Source of the DNA: Prevotella sp. E13-17 | GTDB taxonomy: Bacteria; Bacteroidota; Bacteroidia; Bacteroidales; Bacteroidaceae | Length of the DNA stretch: 64,000 nt | NCBI RefSeq assembly: GCF_022024035.1 | Contig: NZ_CP091787.1 | Location: 372,001 to 436,000 of the forward strand | Reading direction: 5' to 3' | In this document: positions 28,783 to 38,519 of the stretch, in pieces | Position numbering within the stretch: position 1 is the first letter of the stretch | Layout of the letters: each line of letters starts with the position of its first letter | Program-made: the position numbers and the translations under genes | Notes under the pieces: model-generated | What the model was told of the DNA's origin: nothing | The model's input: only the letters and a program-made list of their open reading frames with translations | Database searches by the model: none

Positions 28783-31161
28783 ATGAATGTATTTAGAAAT
28801 ATGCTTCACATGGCTTGCCGATTCAAGACGGCCACGGTGCTCAACTTCCTAGGACTGACGGTAGCCTTTGCTGCCTGCTACCTGTTCTTGACGCAAGTCG
28901 CGTACAACCATTCCTATAATAAAGGACTGACCAACTATCAGCAGCTTTATCGCGTGGAAGTGCCTGCGATGTTTGACCACAGCAAGTGGCAGTCGAATGT
29001 AAACCGCTTCTTGGCAGACGAGTTGGCTAAGTTGCCTCAGGTGGAAGGTATGGCTTTGCTGCAGTGTTGGCAGAATGATAGTCGTTTTACGAAAGACGGT
29101 ACTGAGTTTACATTTAAGTCTTGTAAGGTTAGCAATGATGCGCTGAAGACTATGGCTCCACGCCTGCTCGACGGCAAACTCGGTTGGAAGGATGGTGACC
29201 AGAAAGGACTGATCATTCCTGCCTCAGTAGCCGTAAAGTATTTTGGGACTACGCAAGTGGCGGGTCGCTGTATGTGGAACGACAAGGACAGCATTGTTGT
29301 GAGAGGTGTCTATGAAGATTTTCCTGACAACAGCATCATCGACAATTACGTCTATGGCTGTATGGGAGACGAGAATGAGGGAAACTTCCAGAACTACAAC
29401 TATAACTGCTATCTGCGCTTGAGGGAGCAGATGGATACGGAGAAAGCCAAGCAACAGATTCTAACCCCGTTGGTAGAGAATATGCATCAGATGTACATCG
29501 AACACGGTGTTGAGGATCAATGGGATGAGGGAAAAACGAAAGAAAGTCTCAACCTGCGCCTGCAACCCATCACAGAGACTTGGTTCGCAGGTGTTGACCC
29601 TGAGCATGACAGAGGTAACAAGGCTGTTGACTGGATTCTCCAACTTTCGTGCCTCTTGGTGCTGATAATCGCTGCCATCAACTTTCTGAACTTCACGCTG
29701 GCTGAGAGTCCGATGCGTATCAAGAGCATCAACACACGTCGCGTGTTGGGCAGTCCTGTGTCATCGCTCCGCCTGGTCGTTGTCGCTGAGTCTGTATGTA
29801 CTTCGCTTTTAGCATTTCTGTTGGCAGTCATAGTCAGCTATCTGTTGTCGCAGTGGCCATTCATTAGCGAACTCACCGTTGGCAGCAGTGCCTTAGGCGA
29901 TCATCCATTGCTATTGGTGTGTCTTTGTTTGGCAGCCATTGTTGTTGGTATCGTTGCTGGTGTCTATCCAGCTTTCTATGCAACCAGTTTCCAACCTGCA
30001 CTCGTCCTGAAAGGTTCCTTCGGACTTACGCCTAAGGGTCGCCAACTGCGCACCTTATTGCTTTGTCTGCAGTTCCTTATCACCAGCGTGATGGTGGTCT
30101 ATATCGGCATCCTCTATCTGCAAAGCTACTACATCTTCAACTCCGACTATGGTTACGACAAGGACGAGATTCTGTATGCGGATACTTGGGAACTGTTAGA
30201 CAAGCAGGATGCCCTGCGCTCGGAGCTGATGCAGCAGACGGGTGTGGTTGATGTGGCCTATTCGCAGTTCTCTCTGGGAACTGGCGACAGATATATGGCT
30301 TGGGGACGCGGTGACAAGAATCATCAGGTGCAGTTCACGGTTCTGCCCGTGGACTGGCACTATCTTCACACCATGGGCATTCAGGTAATTGAAGGCCATG
30401 ACTTCATGGAGCACGATGGCGATTGCTATATCATCAATGAAGCAGCCCGCAAGAAATGGGACTGGGTAGAGATTGACAAAAAACTGCTGGATGACGACCT
30501 CACGGTGATTGGTGTGTGCCAGAATGTGCGCTTTGCTTCTACCCGTGTGGACAACAACGACACGCCCATGGCCTTCATCGTTTATGGCGAGACCTATCTC
30601 AGTCGTGGGTGGACCAATAACCTTGGGGTGATGAACGTGCGTGTGGCAGCAGGCACCGATAAGGTACAAATGCGCCGGAAGATTAAGGATATCTGCATGA
30701 AGCTCGGCGCACCGCATGAGCCAGATGTGAGGTTCCTGAACCAGACGCTTGAGAGTACCTACCAGGAGGAGTTCCGCTTCATCCGTCAGGTCATGGTGTT
30801 CTCTTTCATCTGTCTTGTTATCACGCTCATCGGCGTGTTCTGTATGACGATGTTCGAAACAGAGTATCGTCGCAAGGAGATTGGCATCCGCAAAGTGATG
30901 GGCAGCTCTACCAGTCAGATTCTGGTCATGCTCAGCCGTCGCTATGTGTGGCTGCTTGTAGGTAGCTTTGTGATGGCAGCCCCCTTGGCGTGGTACATTG
31001 GCACACAGTGGCTACAGGGCTTTGCCGAGCGCACACCTGTATATTGGTGGCTCTTCCCATTGGCCTTCCTTGCGGTGGGTGTCGTTACCCTTGCCACCAT
31101 CATCATTCAGAGCTGGCGCACGGCCAATGAGAACCCTGTGAACAGTATAAAAACAGAGTAA
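28783..31161 (+). CDS. ABC transporter permease, MacB/FtsX-type (first copy)
   Basis: A 792-residue permease with eight predicted membrane helices: an N-terminal helix, a large periplasmic MacB-type core, three helices (about 283-400), a second helix near 425, another periplasmic core, and a final FtsX-like helix triplet that includes RRKEIGIRKVMGSS. Permeases of this type couple ATP hydrolysis in the cytoplasm to conformational change in the periplasm to export peptides, drugs or lipids. The ATPase is encoded at 34392; a second permease of the same type lies between. Confidence 0.9.
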   Translation: MNVFRNMLHMACRFKTATVLNFLGLTVAFAACYLFLTQVAYNHSYNKGLTNYQQLYRVEVPAMFDHSKWQSNVNRFLADELAKLPQVEGMALLQCWQNDSRFTKDGTEFTFKSCKVSNDALKTMAPRLLDGKLGWKDGDQKGLIIPASVAVKYFGTTQVAGRCMWNDKDSIVVRGVYEDFPDNSIIDNYVYGCMGDENEGNFQNYNYNCYLRLREQMDTEKAKQQILTPLVENMHQMYIEHGVEDQWDEGKTKESLNLRLQPITETWFAGVDPEHDRGNKAVDWILQLSCLLVLIIAAINFLNFTLAESPMRIKSINTRRVLGSPVSSLRLVVVAESVCTSLLAFLLAVIVSYLLSQWPFISELTVGSSALGDHPLLLVCLCLAAIVVGIVAGVYPAFYATSFQPALVLKGSFGLTPKGRQLRTLLLCLQFLITSVMVVYIGILYLQSYYIFNSDYGYDKDEILYADTWELLDKQDALRSELMQQTGVVDVAYSQFSLGTGDRYMAWGRGDKNHQVQFTVLPVDWHYLHTMGIQVIEGHDFMEHDGDCYIINEAARKKWDWVEIDKKLLDDDLTVIGVCQNVRFASTRVDNNDTPMAFIVYGETYLSRGWTNNLGVMNVRVAAGTDKVQMRRKIKDICMKLGAPHEPDVRFLNQTLESTYQEEFRFIRQVMVFSFICLVITLIGVFCMTMFETEYRRKEIGIRKVMGSSTSQILVMLSRRYVWLLVGSFVMAAPLAWYIGTQWLQGFAERTPVYWWLFPLAFLAVGVVTLATIIIQSWRTANENPVNSIKTE

Positions 31162-31206
31162 AAAGCAGTAAGTGGAGAGTGAGTGTCAACAAATCATACG
31201 ACATAC

Positions 31207-31245
31207 CGTCTAAAGATTAGACGAACGGTCTTTGGGGACCCCAAA
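31207..31245 (+). promoter_or_regulatory. Two adjacent perfect dyads (operator candidates)
   Basis: CGTCTAA-AGA-TTAGACG at 31207-31223 and TTTGGGG-A-CCCCAAA at 31231-31245 are perfect inverted repeats. They lie just upstream of the -33 element of the DUF3836 gene and are not followed by a T-run, so they look like operators more than terminators. Confidence 0.55.
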
Positions 31246-31248
31246 AAG

Positions 31249-31280
31249 CTTGCATCGAACCAATAATGATCGTAAATTTG
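31249..31280 (+). promoter_or_regulatory. Promoter for the DUF3836 gene
   Basis: CTTG at 31249-31252, a 20-bp spacer and TAAATTTG at 31273-31280. This is a second promoter inside the efflux cluster, placed so that it can drive the DUF3836 gene, the second permease and the ATPase. Confidence 0.65.
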
Positions 31281-31326
31281 CAATGTAAAAACAAACAAAG
31301 TGGTAACAATTTAAATACTTACGATT

Positions 31327-31881
31327 ATGAAAAAGGTTATGATTAGCTTGGTGATGTGCCTGATGACTCTGATTTCAAATGCACAAGTGATGACATCTGC
31401 CTCTGTCAATCATCTGATTGATTCAGCCATCAGGGATGGCGAAGCAGGCTTTGTTCGCAATACTTATCGTGATGCCCATGGCGAAATAACGATGATGGAA
31501 GTATATCGTGAACAGGTAAAACACAAGGGGGACAGTATACGGAAACCCATATTCCGCTATGAGTACCAATATGCTGCTGATGGCATGCTGACCAGCCGTA
31601 CTAAGTTCGTGTGGCGAAAGAGTCAGTGGCGGTGCATCGGTCGTTTCGACTACTCGCTCGAGAATGGCATCTATACCGTCAGCTATAGCCGCTGGAACAA
31701 GTCAAAGGCCAGCTTCGGTCAGCCTGTCGGTCAGATCAGCTACACGCTGTTGCCCGACGAAAGCATTGCCAGCGTGTCTTACTATAGCCGTCATCGCCAC
31801 GGTGACGCACTGACGCTGGAGTGGCAGGCACTCGTGGATAGCCACTCAGACCATATGAACTATTATATCACTCAGAAATAA
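31327..31881 (+). CDS. DUF3836-like exported protein
   Basis: A 184-residue protein with a signal peptide (MKKVMISLVMCLMTLISNA). The rest is beta-rich, with repeated aromatic strands such as RYEYQYAADGMLTSRTKFVW and WRCIGRFDYSLENGIYTVSY, as in the Bacteroidota DUF3836 family of unknown function. It is placed between two ABC permease genes with its own promoter and dyads and stops 3 bp before the second permease. A periplasmic accessory of the transporter is possible but unproven. Confidence 0.75.
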   Translation: MKKVMISLVMCLMTLISNAQVMTSASVNHLIDSAIRDGEAGFVRNTYRDAHGEITMMEVYREQVKHKGDSIRKPIFRYEYQYAADGMLTSRTKFVWRKSQWRCIGRFDYSLENGIYTVSYSRWNKSKASFGQPVGQISYTLLPDESIASVSYYSRHRHGDALTLEWQALVDSHSDHMNYYITQK

Positions 31882-31884
31882 ACA

Positions 31885-34251
31885 ATGAATATATTAAAAT
31901 CTCTCAACCAGCGCGGCCAGCACAATTTCATTAAGATATTGTGCCTGGCCGTAGGCTTGGCTACAGGCATCGTGTTGGTAGGCAAGGCTGGTTTTGAACA
32001 GTCGTGGGACAATTTCTTCCCGACGAGTGACCGCATCTATATCGCCTGCGAAGACGTGATTCACGACGGCGAATACCAGCACTATTCGCAGACGCCTGGT
32101 GCTGTGGCACCTGCCTTGAAACGCTACTGTCCGCAGGTGGAGGCCGCCACACGCTACACGACTTTCGCTTGGGACATGCCGATTGTGACTGACGATGACA
32201 AGCGCGTGCGCACCAACTATGCCTTGGCGGACAGTTGTTTCTTCGATGTGTTCCCCTTCCGCGTGCTGGCAGGCAATGCGAAGAAGACGCTTAGTCGGGT
32301 GGACTGTTGCATGATACCGCTCTCGCTGGCTGAGAAACTGGCTGGCAGTGCCAATCCCCTGTCTGTGGTGGGCAGGAAGGTGTACTACAACAAGCGTGAC
32401 GGCTTGATGCTCACCATTGGCGGCGTGTACGAGGATGTGCCTCTGAACTCCCGTCTGCACGGATTGGAGGTCTTGGTGTCGATGCCCACCATTACGCAAT
32501 TGATATGGGACGGGCGCGACAACTGGATAGGCAACGACCGCTTTATGGGCTATGTGCGTCTGGCAGAGGGTATCACTCCCAACGACCTGAAACCTCAGAT
32601 TGAGCGCATGCAAAAAGAAAACCTGCCTCAAGAGGAACTCCAGAAAGCCGGTGTCAGTCTGGGCTTCTCTGTTCGTCCGCTGCGCGATTACCATAAGAAC
32701 GACGACGGCACGCTGCGTATGACGTGGATACTCTCTATCTTGGCTGCCGTGCTCATTGGCTGTGCCGTGATGAACTATCTGCTGCTGGTGATTGGTGGAG
32801 TCAGCCTTCGGGCCCGCGAGATGGCTGTGCATAGGTGCTATGGTGCAGAGAGTCGCCATATCTATCTGAGGGTGATGGCAGAGAGTCTTGTCCACCTGTT
32901 GCTGTCGTTGGTGCTCGCAGCCCTGCTGCTATGGGTGTTCAAAGCCACAATCGAAGAACTGGTTGGCGCCCCGCTCACGGTATTGTTGCAACTGGGTGGT
33001 AATATGCTCCTCATCTTGCTCACTTGTCTGGTGGTGCTGTTGGTCACGGGCTTGGTGCCTGGATGGATCTATATCCACATTCCCGTCACGACGGCTTTCA
33101 AGAACTACAGCCACACACACCGCCTGTGGAAACTCCTGCTGCTTGGCCTGCAGTTTGCGTCTGCCACCTTCCTCATCATGCTGCTGATGGTGGTAGGCCG
33201 ACAGTATAAACTGATGGTGAACGACGATCCCGGCTATGATTATGCCAAATTGGGAATGGTCGATATGGATGGTGTCTCGAAAGAGCAGCGCCAGCTGGCT
33301 TATGACGAGTTGAGCAAACTGTCGTCGGTCGAGGGAATCACGATGTCATATGCTGATCTGACTAAATATCAGAGCGGTGACAATATCTTCCTGCCTGGCG
33401 ATGACCGTATGTATATGAATATCTCTGACTGGTTCTATGTGGGTGATAACTTCTTCGATGTGATGCGCATTCCTGTCATTGCCGGCAGCACCTTTACAGA
33501 ACAGACCGACACGCTGCGCGAGGTGATGGTGAGTCGCCAGTTTGAAGAGAAAATGAAACAGTTGGCAGGTTGGGATCAGGCCGTAGGCAAGCAGGTCATC
33601 TGCACCTCATACGAGGGCCCTTACACCATTGTGGGCGTGTTCGAGGATGTCCGTGTGGGTAGTATCTCCGATCCAGATACGCGCCCCTGTGTGTGCTTCT
33701 ATAGTCGCCGTCCCGAGCAGATGCACCATATCACCATTCGTTTCCACTCCATGGATGGGCTTGAGGCAGCCAACAAGAAGCTACGGGAGATCGTGACCGA
33801 CAATCTTGATATTGCCATCGTGCCCTATAACCAGATGATTGCCGACCTCTATACCGATGCCCGTCACTTCCGCTCAACGGTGATGATAGGTGTCTTGGTG
33901 GCGCTCACGATTGCCCTGATAGGTCTGGTTGGCTATCTGGCAGGCGAGTTGGCTCGTCGCCAGAAAGAGATTGCTATCCGCAAGGCTAACGGTGCCACCA
34001 TCGGTGATGTGCTCAGGTTGTTTGTCATCGACATCCTGCGTGTGGCGCTGCCAGCCGTTGTGACAGGCGTCTTAGGCGCTTGGTATGTGGCTCGTTTGTG
34101 GCTCGAACAGTTCAGTGAGAAGATCTCGCTGGTGTCGCCAGTCTATGGCTTGGCCATCCTACTTGTGTTTGCTGTTGTCTTTGGTGTGGTCTGCTCGTGC
34201 TGCTATCGTGTGGCTAGCAGCAACCCCGTGGATTATTTGAAGAATGAATAG
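31885..34251 (+). CDS. ABC transporter permease, MacB/FtsX-type (second copy)
   Basis: A 788-residue permease with the same two-halved layout as the one at 28783: N-terminal helix, periplasmic core, helix triplet around 275-395, second core, and a C-terminal triplet containing RRQKEIAIRKANGAT. The two permeases differ enough in sequence to be old paralogues and could form a heterodimer served by the single ATPase gene that follows. Confidence 0.9.
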   Translation: MNILKSLNQRGQHNFIKILCLAVGLATGIVLVGKAGFEQSWDNFFPTSDRIYIACEDVIHDGEYQHYSQTPGAVAPALKRYCPQVEAATRYTTFAWDMPIVTDDDKRVRTNYALADSCFFDVFPFRVLAGNAKKTLSRVDCCMIPLSLAEKLAGSANPLSVVGRKVYYNKRDGLMLTIGGVYEDVPLNSRLHGLEVLVSMPTITQLIWDGRDNWIGNDRFMGYVRLAEGITPNDLKPQIERMQKENLPQEELQKAGVSLGFSVRPLRDYHKNDDGTLRMTWILSILAAVLIGCAVMNYLLLVIGGVSLRAREMAVHRCYGAESRHIYLRVMAESLVHLLLSLVLAALLLWVFKATIEELVGAPLTVLLQLGGNMLLILLTCLVVLLVTGLVPGWIYIHIPVTTAFKNYSHTHRLWKLLLLGLQFASATFLIMLLMVVGRQYKLMVNDDPGYDYAKLGMVDMDGVSKEQRQLAYDELSKLSSVEGITMSYADLTKYQSGDNIFLPGDDRMYMNISDWFYVGDNFFDVMRIPVIAGSTFTEQTDTLREVMVSRQFEEKMKQLAGWDQAVGKQVICTSYEGPYTIVGVFEDVRVGSISDPDTRPCVCFYSRRPEQMHHITIRFHSMDGLEAANKKLREIVTDNLDIAIVPYNQMIADLYTDARHFRSTVMIGVLVALTIALIGLVGYLAGELARRQKEIAIRKANGATIGDVLRLFVIDILRVALPAVVTGVLGAWYVARLWLEQFSEKISLVSPVYGLAILLVFAVVFGVVCSCCYRVASSNPVDYLKNE

Positions 34252-34252
34252 A

Positions 34253-34383
34253 AGCCCCTCCCTCAAGCACTGGGGAAGGTCAGAATGCAAAACAGAACAA
34301 TAATATAAACAAAAAAATGACCCTATAAGCCTACCAGCATAGCTATTAGCTCCCCTCCATACAAGGAGGGCTGGGGGTGGGTC
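34253..34383. repeat. GC-rich inverted-doublet repeat element, copy A
   Basis: A left arm (34253-34281) and a right arm (34348-34383), each rich in CCCCTCC/GGAGGGG and oriented inversely, flank an AT-rich core of about 65 bp. The core and right arm (from 34317) align with copy B (from 40413). The right arm ends 8 bp before the ATPase start codon, so the element forms that gene's leader. Confidence 0.65.
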
Positions 34384-34391
34384 TCTCGATT

Positions 34392-35066
34392 ATGATTAAG
34401 ATTGAAAACATTCAGAAGGTGTTCCGCACGGAAGAGGTGGAGACCGTGGCCTTGGGCGGCGTGTCGCTCGAGGTGAAGAAAGGAGAGTTTGTCGCCATTA
34501 TGGGTCCTTCGGGCTGTGGCAAGTCAACCCTGTTGAACATATTGGGTCTGCTCGACAACCCCACCAGTGGTACCTATTATCTTGATGGCGAGGAGGTCGG
34601 TAGGCTGAAAGAGGGCCAGCGCACCAAGGTCCGTAAAGGTCAGATAGGCTTTGTGTTCCAGAGTTTCAACCTGATTGACGAACTGAACGTAGAAGAGAAT
34701 GTTGAGTTGCCTTTAACATATCTTGGTGTTCCCAAGAAGGAACGCAGACAGCGTGTTGAGGAAGTGCTGCGCCGCATGGCTATCAGCCATCGTGCCCACC
34801 ACTTCCCTCAGCAGCTCAGTGGTGGTCAGCAGCAGCGTGTGGCCATTGCCCGTGCGGTGGTGATGAACCCTAAGTTGATCCTTGCCGACGAGCCTACGGG
34901 TAATCTGGACTCAAAGAATGGTCTGGAGGTGATGCAGTTGCTCACCGAGCTGCATCAGGAGGGCACCACGATTGTCATGGTGACGCACTCGGAACGCGAT
35001 GCGGGCTATGCTCAGCGCATTGTGAACCTCTTGGACGGACAGGTTGTTCCAGATGTGAAACTATGA
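34392..35066 (+). CDS. ABC transporter ATP-binding protein (LolD/MacB type)
   Basis: A protein of 224 residues from the ATG of MIKIENIQ; an in-frame upstream ATG at 34377 lies in the repeat element and is less likely. It has Walker [10 protein letters not shown], the Q-loop FVFQSFNL, signature [14 protein letters not shown], Walker [13 protein letters not shown] and the switch His in MVTHSERD. It should power the two FtsX-type permeases upstream. Placing the ATPase last, behind a repeat element, is the only irregularity. Confidence 0.92.
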   Translation: MIKIENIQKVFRTEEVETVALGGVSLEVKKGEFVAIMGPSGCGKSTLLNILGLLDNPTSGTYYLDGEEVGRLKEGQRTKVRKGQIGFVFQSFNLIDELNVEENVELPLTYLGVPKKERRQRVEEVLRRMAISHRAHHFPQQLSGGQQQRVAIARAVVMNPKLILADEPTGNLDSKNGLEVMQLLTELHQEGTTIVMVTHSERDAGYAQRIVNLLDGQVVPDVKL

Positions 35067-35068
35067 TA

Positions 35069-35111
35069 AAAGCAAGAAGGTGGCCGAAATCATCGACCAC
35101 CTTCTTGCTTT
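35069..35111. terminator. Bidirectional terminator, 15-bp perfect stem
   Basis: AAAGCAAGAAGGTGG (35069-35083) pairs perfectly with CCACCTTCTTGCTTT (35097-35111), with A- and T-runs outside. It separates the efflux cluster from the convergent tRNA gene. Confidence 0.85.
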
Positions 35112-35117
35112 CTGCTG

Positions 35118-35190
35118 TCGGGATGAGGCGACTCGAACGCCCGACCCCTACGTCCCGAACGTAGTGCGCTACCAACTGCGCTACATCCCG
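35118..35190 (-). tRNA. tRNA-Pro (anticodon CGG)
   Basis: Minus-strand cloverleaf: acceptor CGGGATG/CATCCCG, D-arm GCGC-GCGC, anticodon stem CTACG/CGTAG around TTCGGGA (anticodon CGG), T-loop TTCGAGT on a 5-bp stem with one G-U pair, and discriminator A. The 3' CCA is not encoded. It reads CCG codons. Confidence 0.93.
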
Positions 35191-35267
35191 ATTGCTGTCA
35201 GTTTTTCCAAAACTGGCTGCAAAGTTACTGCTTTTTTGCTGATTCAGCAAATTTTTCCCAGAAAAGT

Positions 35268-36605
<1,338 letters not shown>

Positions 36606-36627
36606 ACCTTATTGTTATAATTGACTG

Positions 36628-36659
36628 CAAAAGTACTAAGAAGTAAGCGAACCACCAAG
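36628..36659 (-). promoter_or_regulatory. Promoter for murF
   Basis: On the minus strand CTTG (36656-36659), a 20-bp spacer and TACTTTTG (36628-36635), leaving a leader of about 20 nt. Confidence 0.65.
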
Positions 36660-36718
36660 CGTTTGCTTACTTTTTTCTTTCACTTTTCCAACCGTAAAGT
36701 GCTGCTTTTCTAATTCAC

Positions 36719-36794
36719 GACTTAAGTCGAAAGACCTCACGACTTAAGTCGAAAAATCTCACGACTATAGTCAAAAGGTCTTGTGACTTAAGTC
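36719..36794. repeat. Four 10-bp palindromes with an exact 22-bp period
   Basis: GACTTAAGTC starts at 36719, 36741 and 36785, and the variant GACTATAGTC at 36763. The spacing is exactly 22 bp (two helical turns). Most units begin TCAC and continue GAAA. The array lies between the HU-like gene and the murF promoter. Iterated palindromes in phase suggest a protein-binding array; no family is recognised. Confidence 0.8.
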
Positions 36795-36826
36795 GTGAGT
36801 TGCTAAAGCGTAACTTTAGAGTTGCT

Positions 36827-37480
36827 TTACTTACGCTTATACACCATTGTAGTGCCCACTTTTGTACACGTAAGCATGGCTTCGGGGCCAGAGGTCAGTT
36901 CTTCAAGCCATTTCAAAACCATGTGTTGTGTCATGCCAAAGTAGTGCATCATCTGAGAGCGAGTAATAATTTGGTGCTCGTCCAGATAAATGTTCAACTG
37001 TCTGATAATCTGCTCTTTGGTATAGATAACCGAGTGTCCCACGCTGCCTCGTCCTGTCTTGTTGGTGAAGTGGTAGCCGTCTAGGTTCAGCTTGTCGAGC
37101 AGCGCTTTGTCGGGAGTAAAGTTGATGGTCTCTATGGCGACGTCGTTTCCAGTGATGTCGGCAGCATTGGTGAACTGCGTTTTCAGTTCGTTGCCATCCT
37201 CGTCGAAGCGTTTTTTGAATCCCACCTTCAGCGAGAACGTGCCGATGCCCTCCAGATGCAGTCGCTTGTTGTCGGTCAGGAAGTCCACAATCTCGGATGA
37301 CAGCACGTTCAGTGCCAGTTCCATCATTTCCGGGTTCATCGAGTTGTGCATCTGCAGATGGTGCATCAGATCCTTTCTTCGTGCTGTGTAGAAGTTCTCG
37401 TGTCTCACTTGAAAAGTGTCTTTTCCCTCGGCATCTTTCAGAGGGTTGCGGTGTACGCTGAATTGAATTGTTTTGCTCAT
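36827..37480 (-). CDS. HU-related DNA-binding protein with C-terminal extension
   Basis: A protein of 217 residues from the ATG of MSKTIQFSVHRNP. The N-terminal 130 or so residues form the HU-like fold of the Bacteroidota histone-like family, including FLTDNKRLHLEGIGTFSLKVG. The last 85 residues (EQIIRQLNIYLDEHQIITRS and following) look like an extra winged-helix or helix-turn-helix unit, so the protein is longer than ordinary HU-related proteins of about 150 residues. It probably binds DNA architecturally or as a regulator. It could be tested as the protein that binds the palindrome array just downstream. Confidence 0.8.
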   Translation of the reverse strand: MSKTIQFSVHRNPLKDAEGKDTFQVRHENFYTARRKDLMHHLQMHNSMNPEMMELALNVLSSEIVDFLTDNKRLHLEGIGTFSLKVGFKKRFDEDGNELKTQFTNAADITGNDVAIETINFTPDKALLDKLNLDGYHFTNKTGRGSVGHSVIYTKEQIIRQLNIYLDEHQIITRSQMMHYFGMTQHMVLKWLEELTSGPEAMLTCTKVGTTMVYKRK

Positions 37481-37508
37481 AATGTTCATGGTTTTTATTA
37501 AGGTCGTG

Positions 37509-37516
37509 CAAAGATA
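37509..37516 (-). promoter_or_regulatory. -7 box for the HU-like gene
   Basis: TATCTTTG on the minus strand, about 29 bp before the ATG; no convincing -33 element. Confidence 0.5.
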
Positions 37517-37615
37517 CTGTTTTTTTATTCGAAATGCTACAGAAATCCGAAAAACTTTCTTAATTGGTAGCCATTATTTTTCTCCATTTCCTGCCGTTAA
37601 TTGCAAATAATTAAG

Positions 37616-37623
37616 TAATTTTG
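37616..37623 (+). promoter_or_regulatory. -7 box for folP
   Basis: TAATTTTG ends 20 bp before the folP start. The -33 region is weak. Confidence 0.5.
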
Positions 37624-37643
37624 CAGGCAAATAGGATACTACG

Positions 37644-38480
37644 ATGGCATACGCACTGAATATCAAGGGACAACTGCTCGATCTGAGCGAGCCGCGCGTG
37701 ATGGGCATACTGAACGCTACACCTGACTCGTTCTTTGCCGGTAGTAGGAAACAGACGGAGCAAGAGATAGCTGAGCGCGCGCGCCAGATTGTGGACGAAG
37801 GGGCAGCCTTCGTCGATGTGGGCGCTTTCTCTACCCGTCCCGGTGCTGCCGAAGTGACCGAAGAAGAAGAACTCGTGAGGATGCGTCGCGCCTTGCAGAT
37901 TGTGAAGCGCGAAGTGCCCGATGCCATTGTCTCTGTAGATACGTTTCGACCTGCCGTGGCTCGCATGGCAGTCGAGGAGATGGGTGCCGACATCATCAAC
38001 GATGTGTCGGAAGGCGGCGTGACGGGCATCGTTGGCAAACAGTTGGATGCAGAAACGAGCGAGGTGCCACAGATCTTCCGCACGGTGGCACGTCTGCAGG
38101 TGCCCTACATCCTGATGTCGGTACAGAAAGACCTGCACGACACGCTGATGGTCTTTGCCAAGAAGGTGCAGCAGTTGCGCGACCTGGGGCAGAAAGACAT
38201 CATCCTGGATCCCGGCTTCGGCTTTGGAAAGACCTTGGAGGACAACTACCGTCTGATGGGCGAGATGGAGAGGCTGCAGGTGATGGAGCTGCCATTGCTG
38301 GTGGGCATCTCGAGAAAGTCAATGATCTACCGCCTGTTGGACACAGAACCCGACCGCGCCCTGAACGGCACCAGCGTGCTGAACACCATTGCCCTGATGA
38401 AGGGCGCCTCTATCCTGCGAGTGCACGATGTGAAAGAGGCGGTGGAATGCGTCAGGATTGTGAGAAGCACCACCGCATGA
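37644..38480 (+). CDS. folP: Dihydropteroate synthase
   Basis: A 278-residue cytoplasmic TIM-barrel enzyme joining p-aminobenzoate to the pterin pyrophosphate in folate synthesis, the target of sulfonamides. The motifs are VMGILNATPDSFF near the start, GAAFVDVGAFSTRPGA, VSVDTFRPAVA, IINDVSEGG, LDPGFGFGKTLEDN and GISRKSM. It is followed 39 bp later by the diadenylate cyclase gene, a pairing common in Bacteroidota. Confidence 0.95.
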   Translation: MAYALNIKGQLLDLSEPRVMGILNATPDSFFAGSRKQTEQEIAERARQIVDEGAAFVDVGAFSTRPGAAEVTEEEELVRMRRALQIVKREVPDAIVSVDTFRPAVARMAVEEMGADIINDVSEGGVTGIVGKQLDAETSEVPQIFRTVARLQVPYILMSVQKDLHDTLMVFAKKVQQLRDLGQKDIILDPGFGFGKTLEDNYRLMGEMERLQVMELPLLVGISRKSMIYRLLDTEPDRALNGTSVLNTIALMKGASILRVHDVKEAVECVRIVRSTTA

Positions 38481-38519
38481 CATCGAGATAAAAGTACTAA
38501 ATAAGCGAAAGAAGAAAAC

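Noticed and set aside
36719-36794. CRISPR array
   Set aside because: Period is only 22 bp with 8-bp variable parts and palindromic cores; no cas genes in the window.
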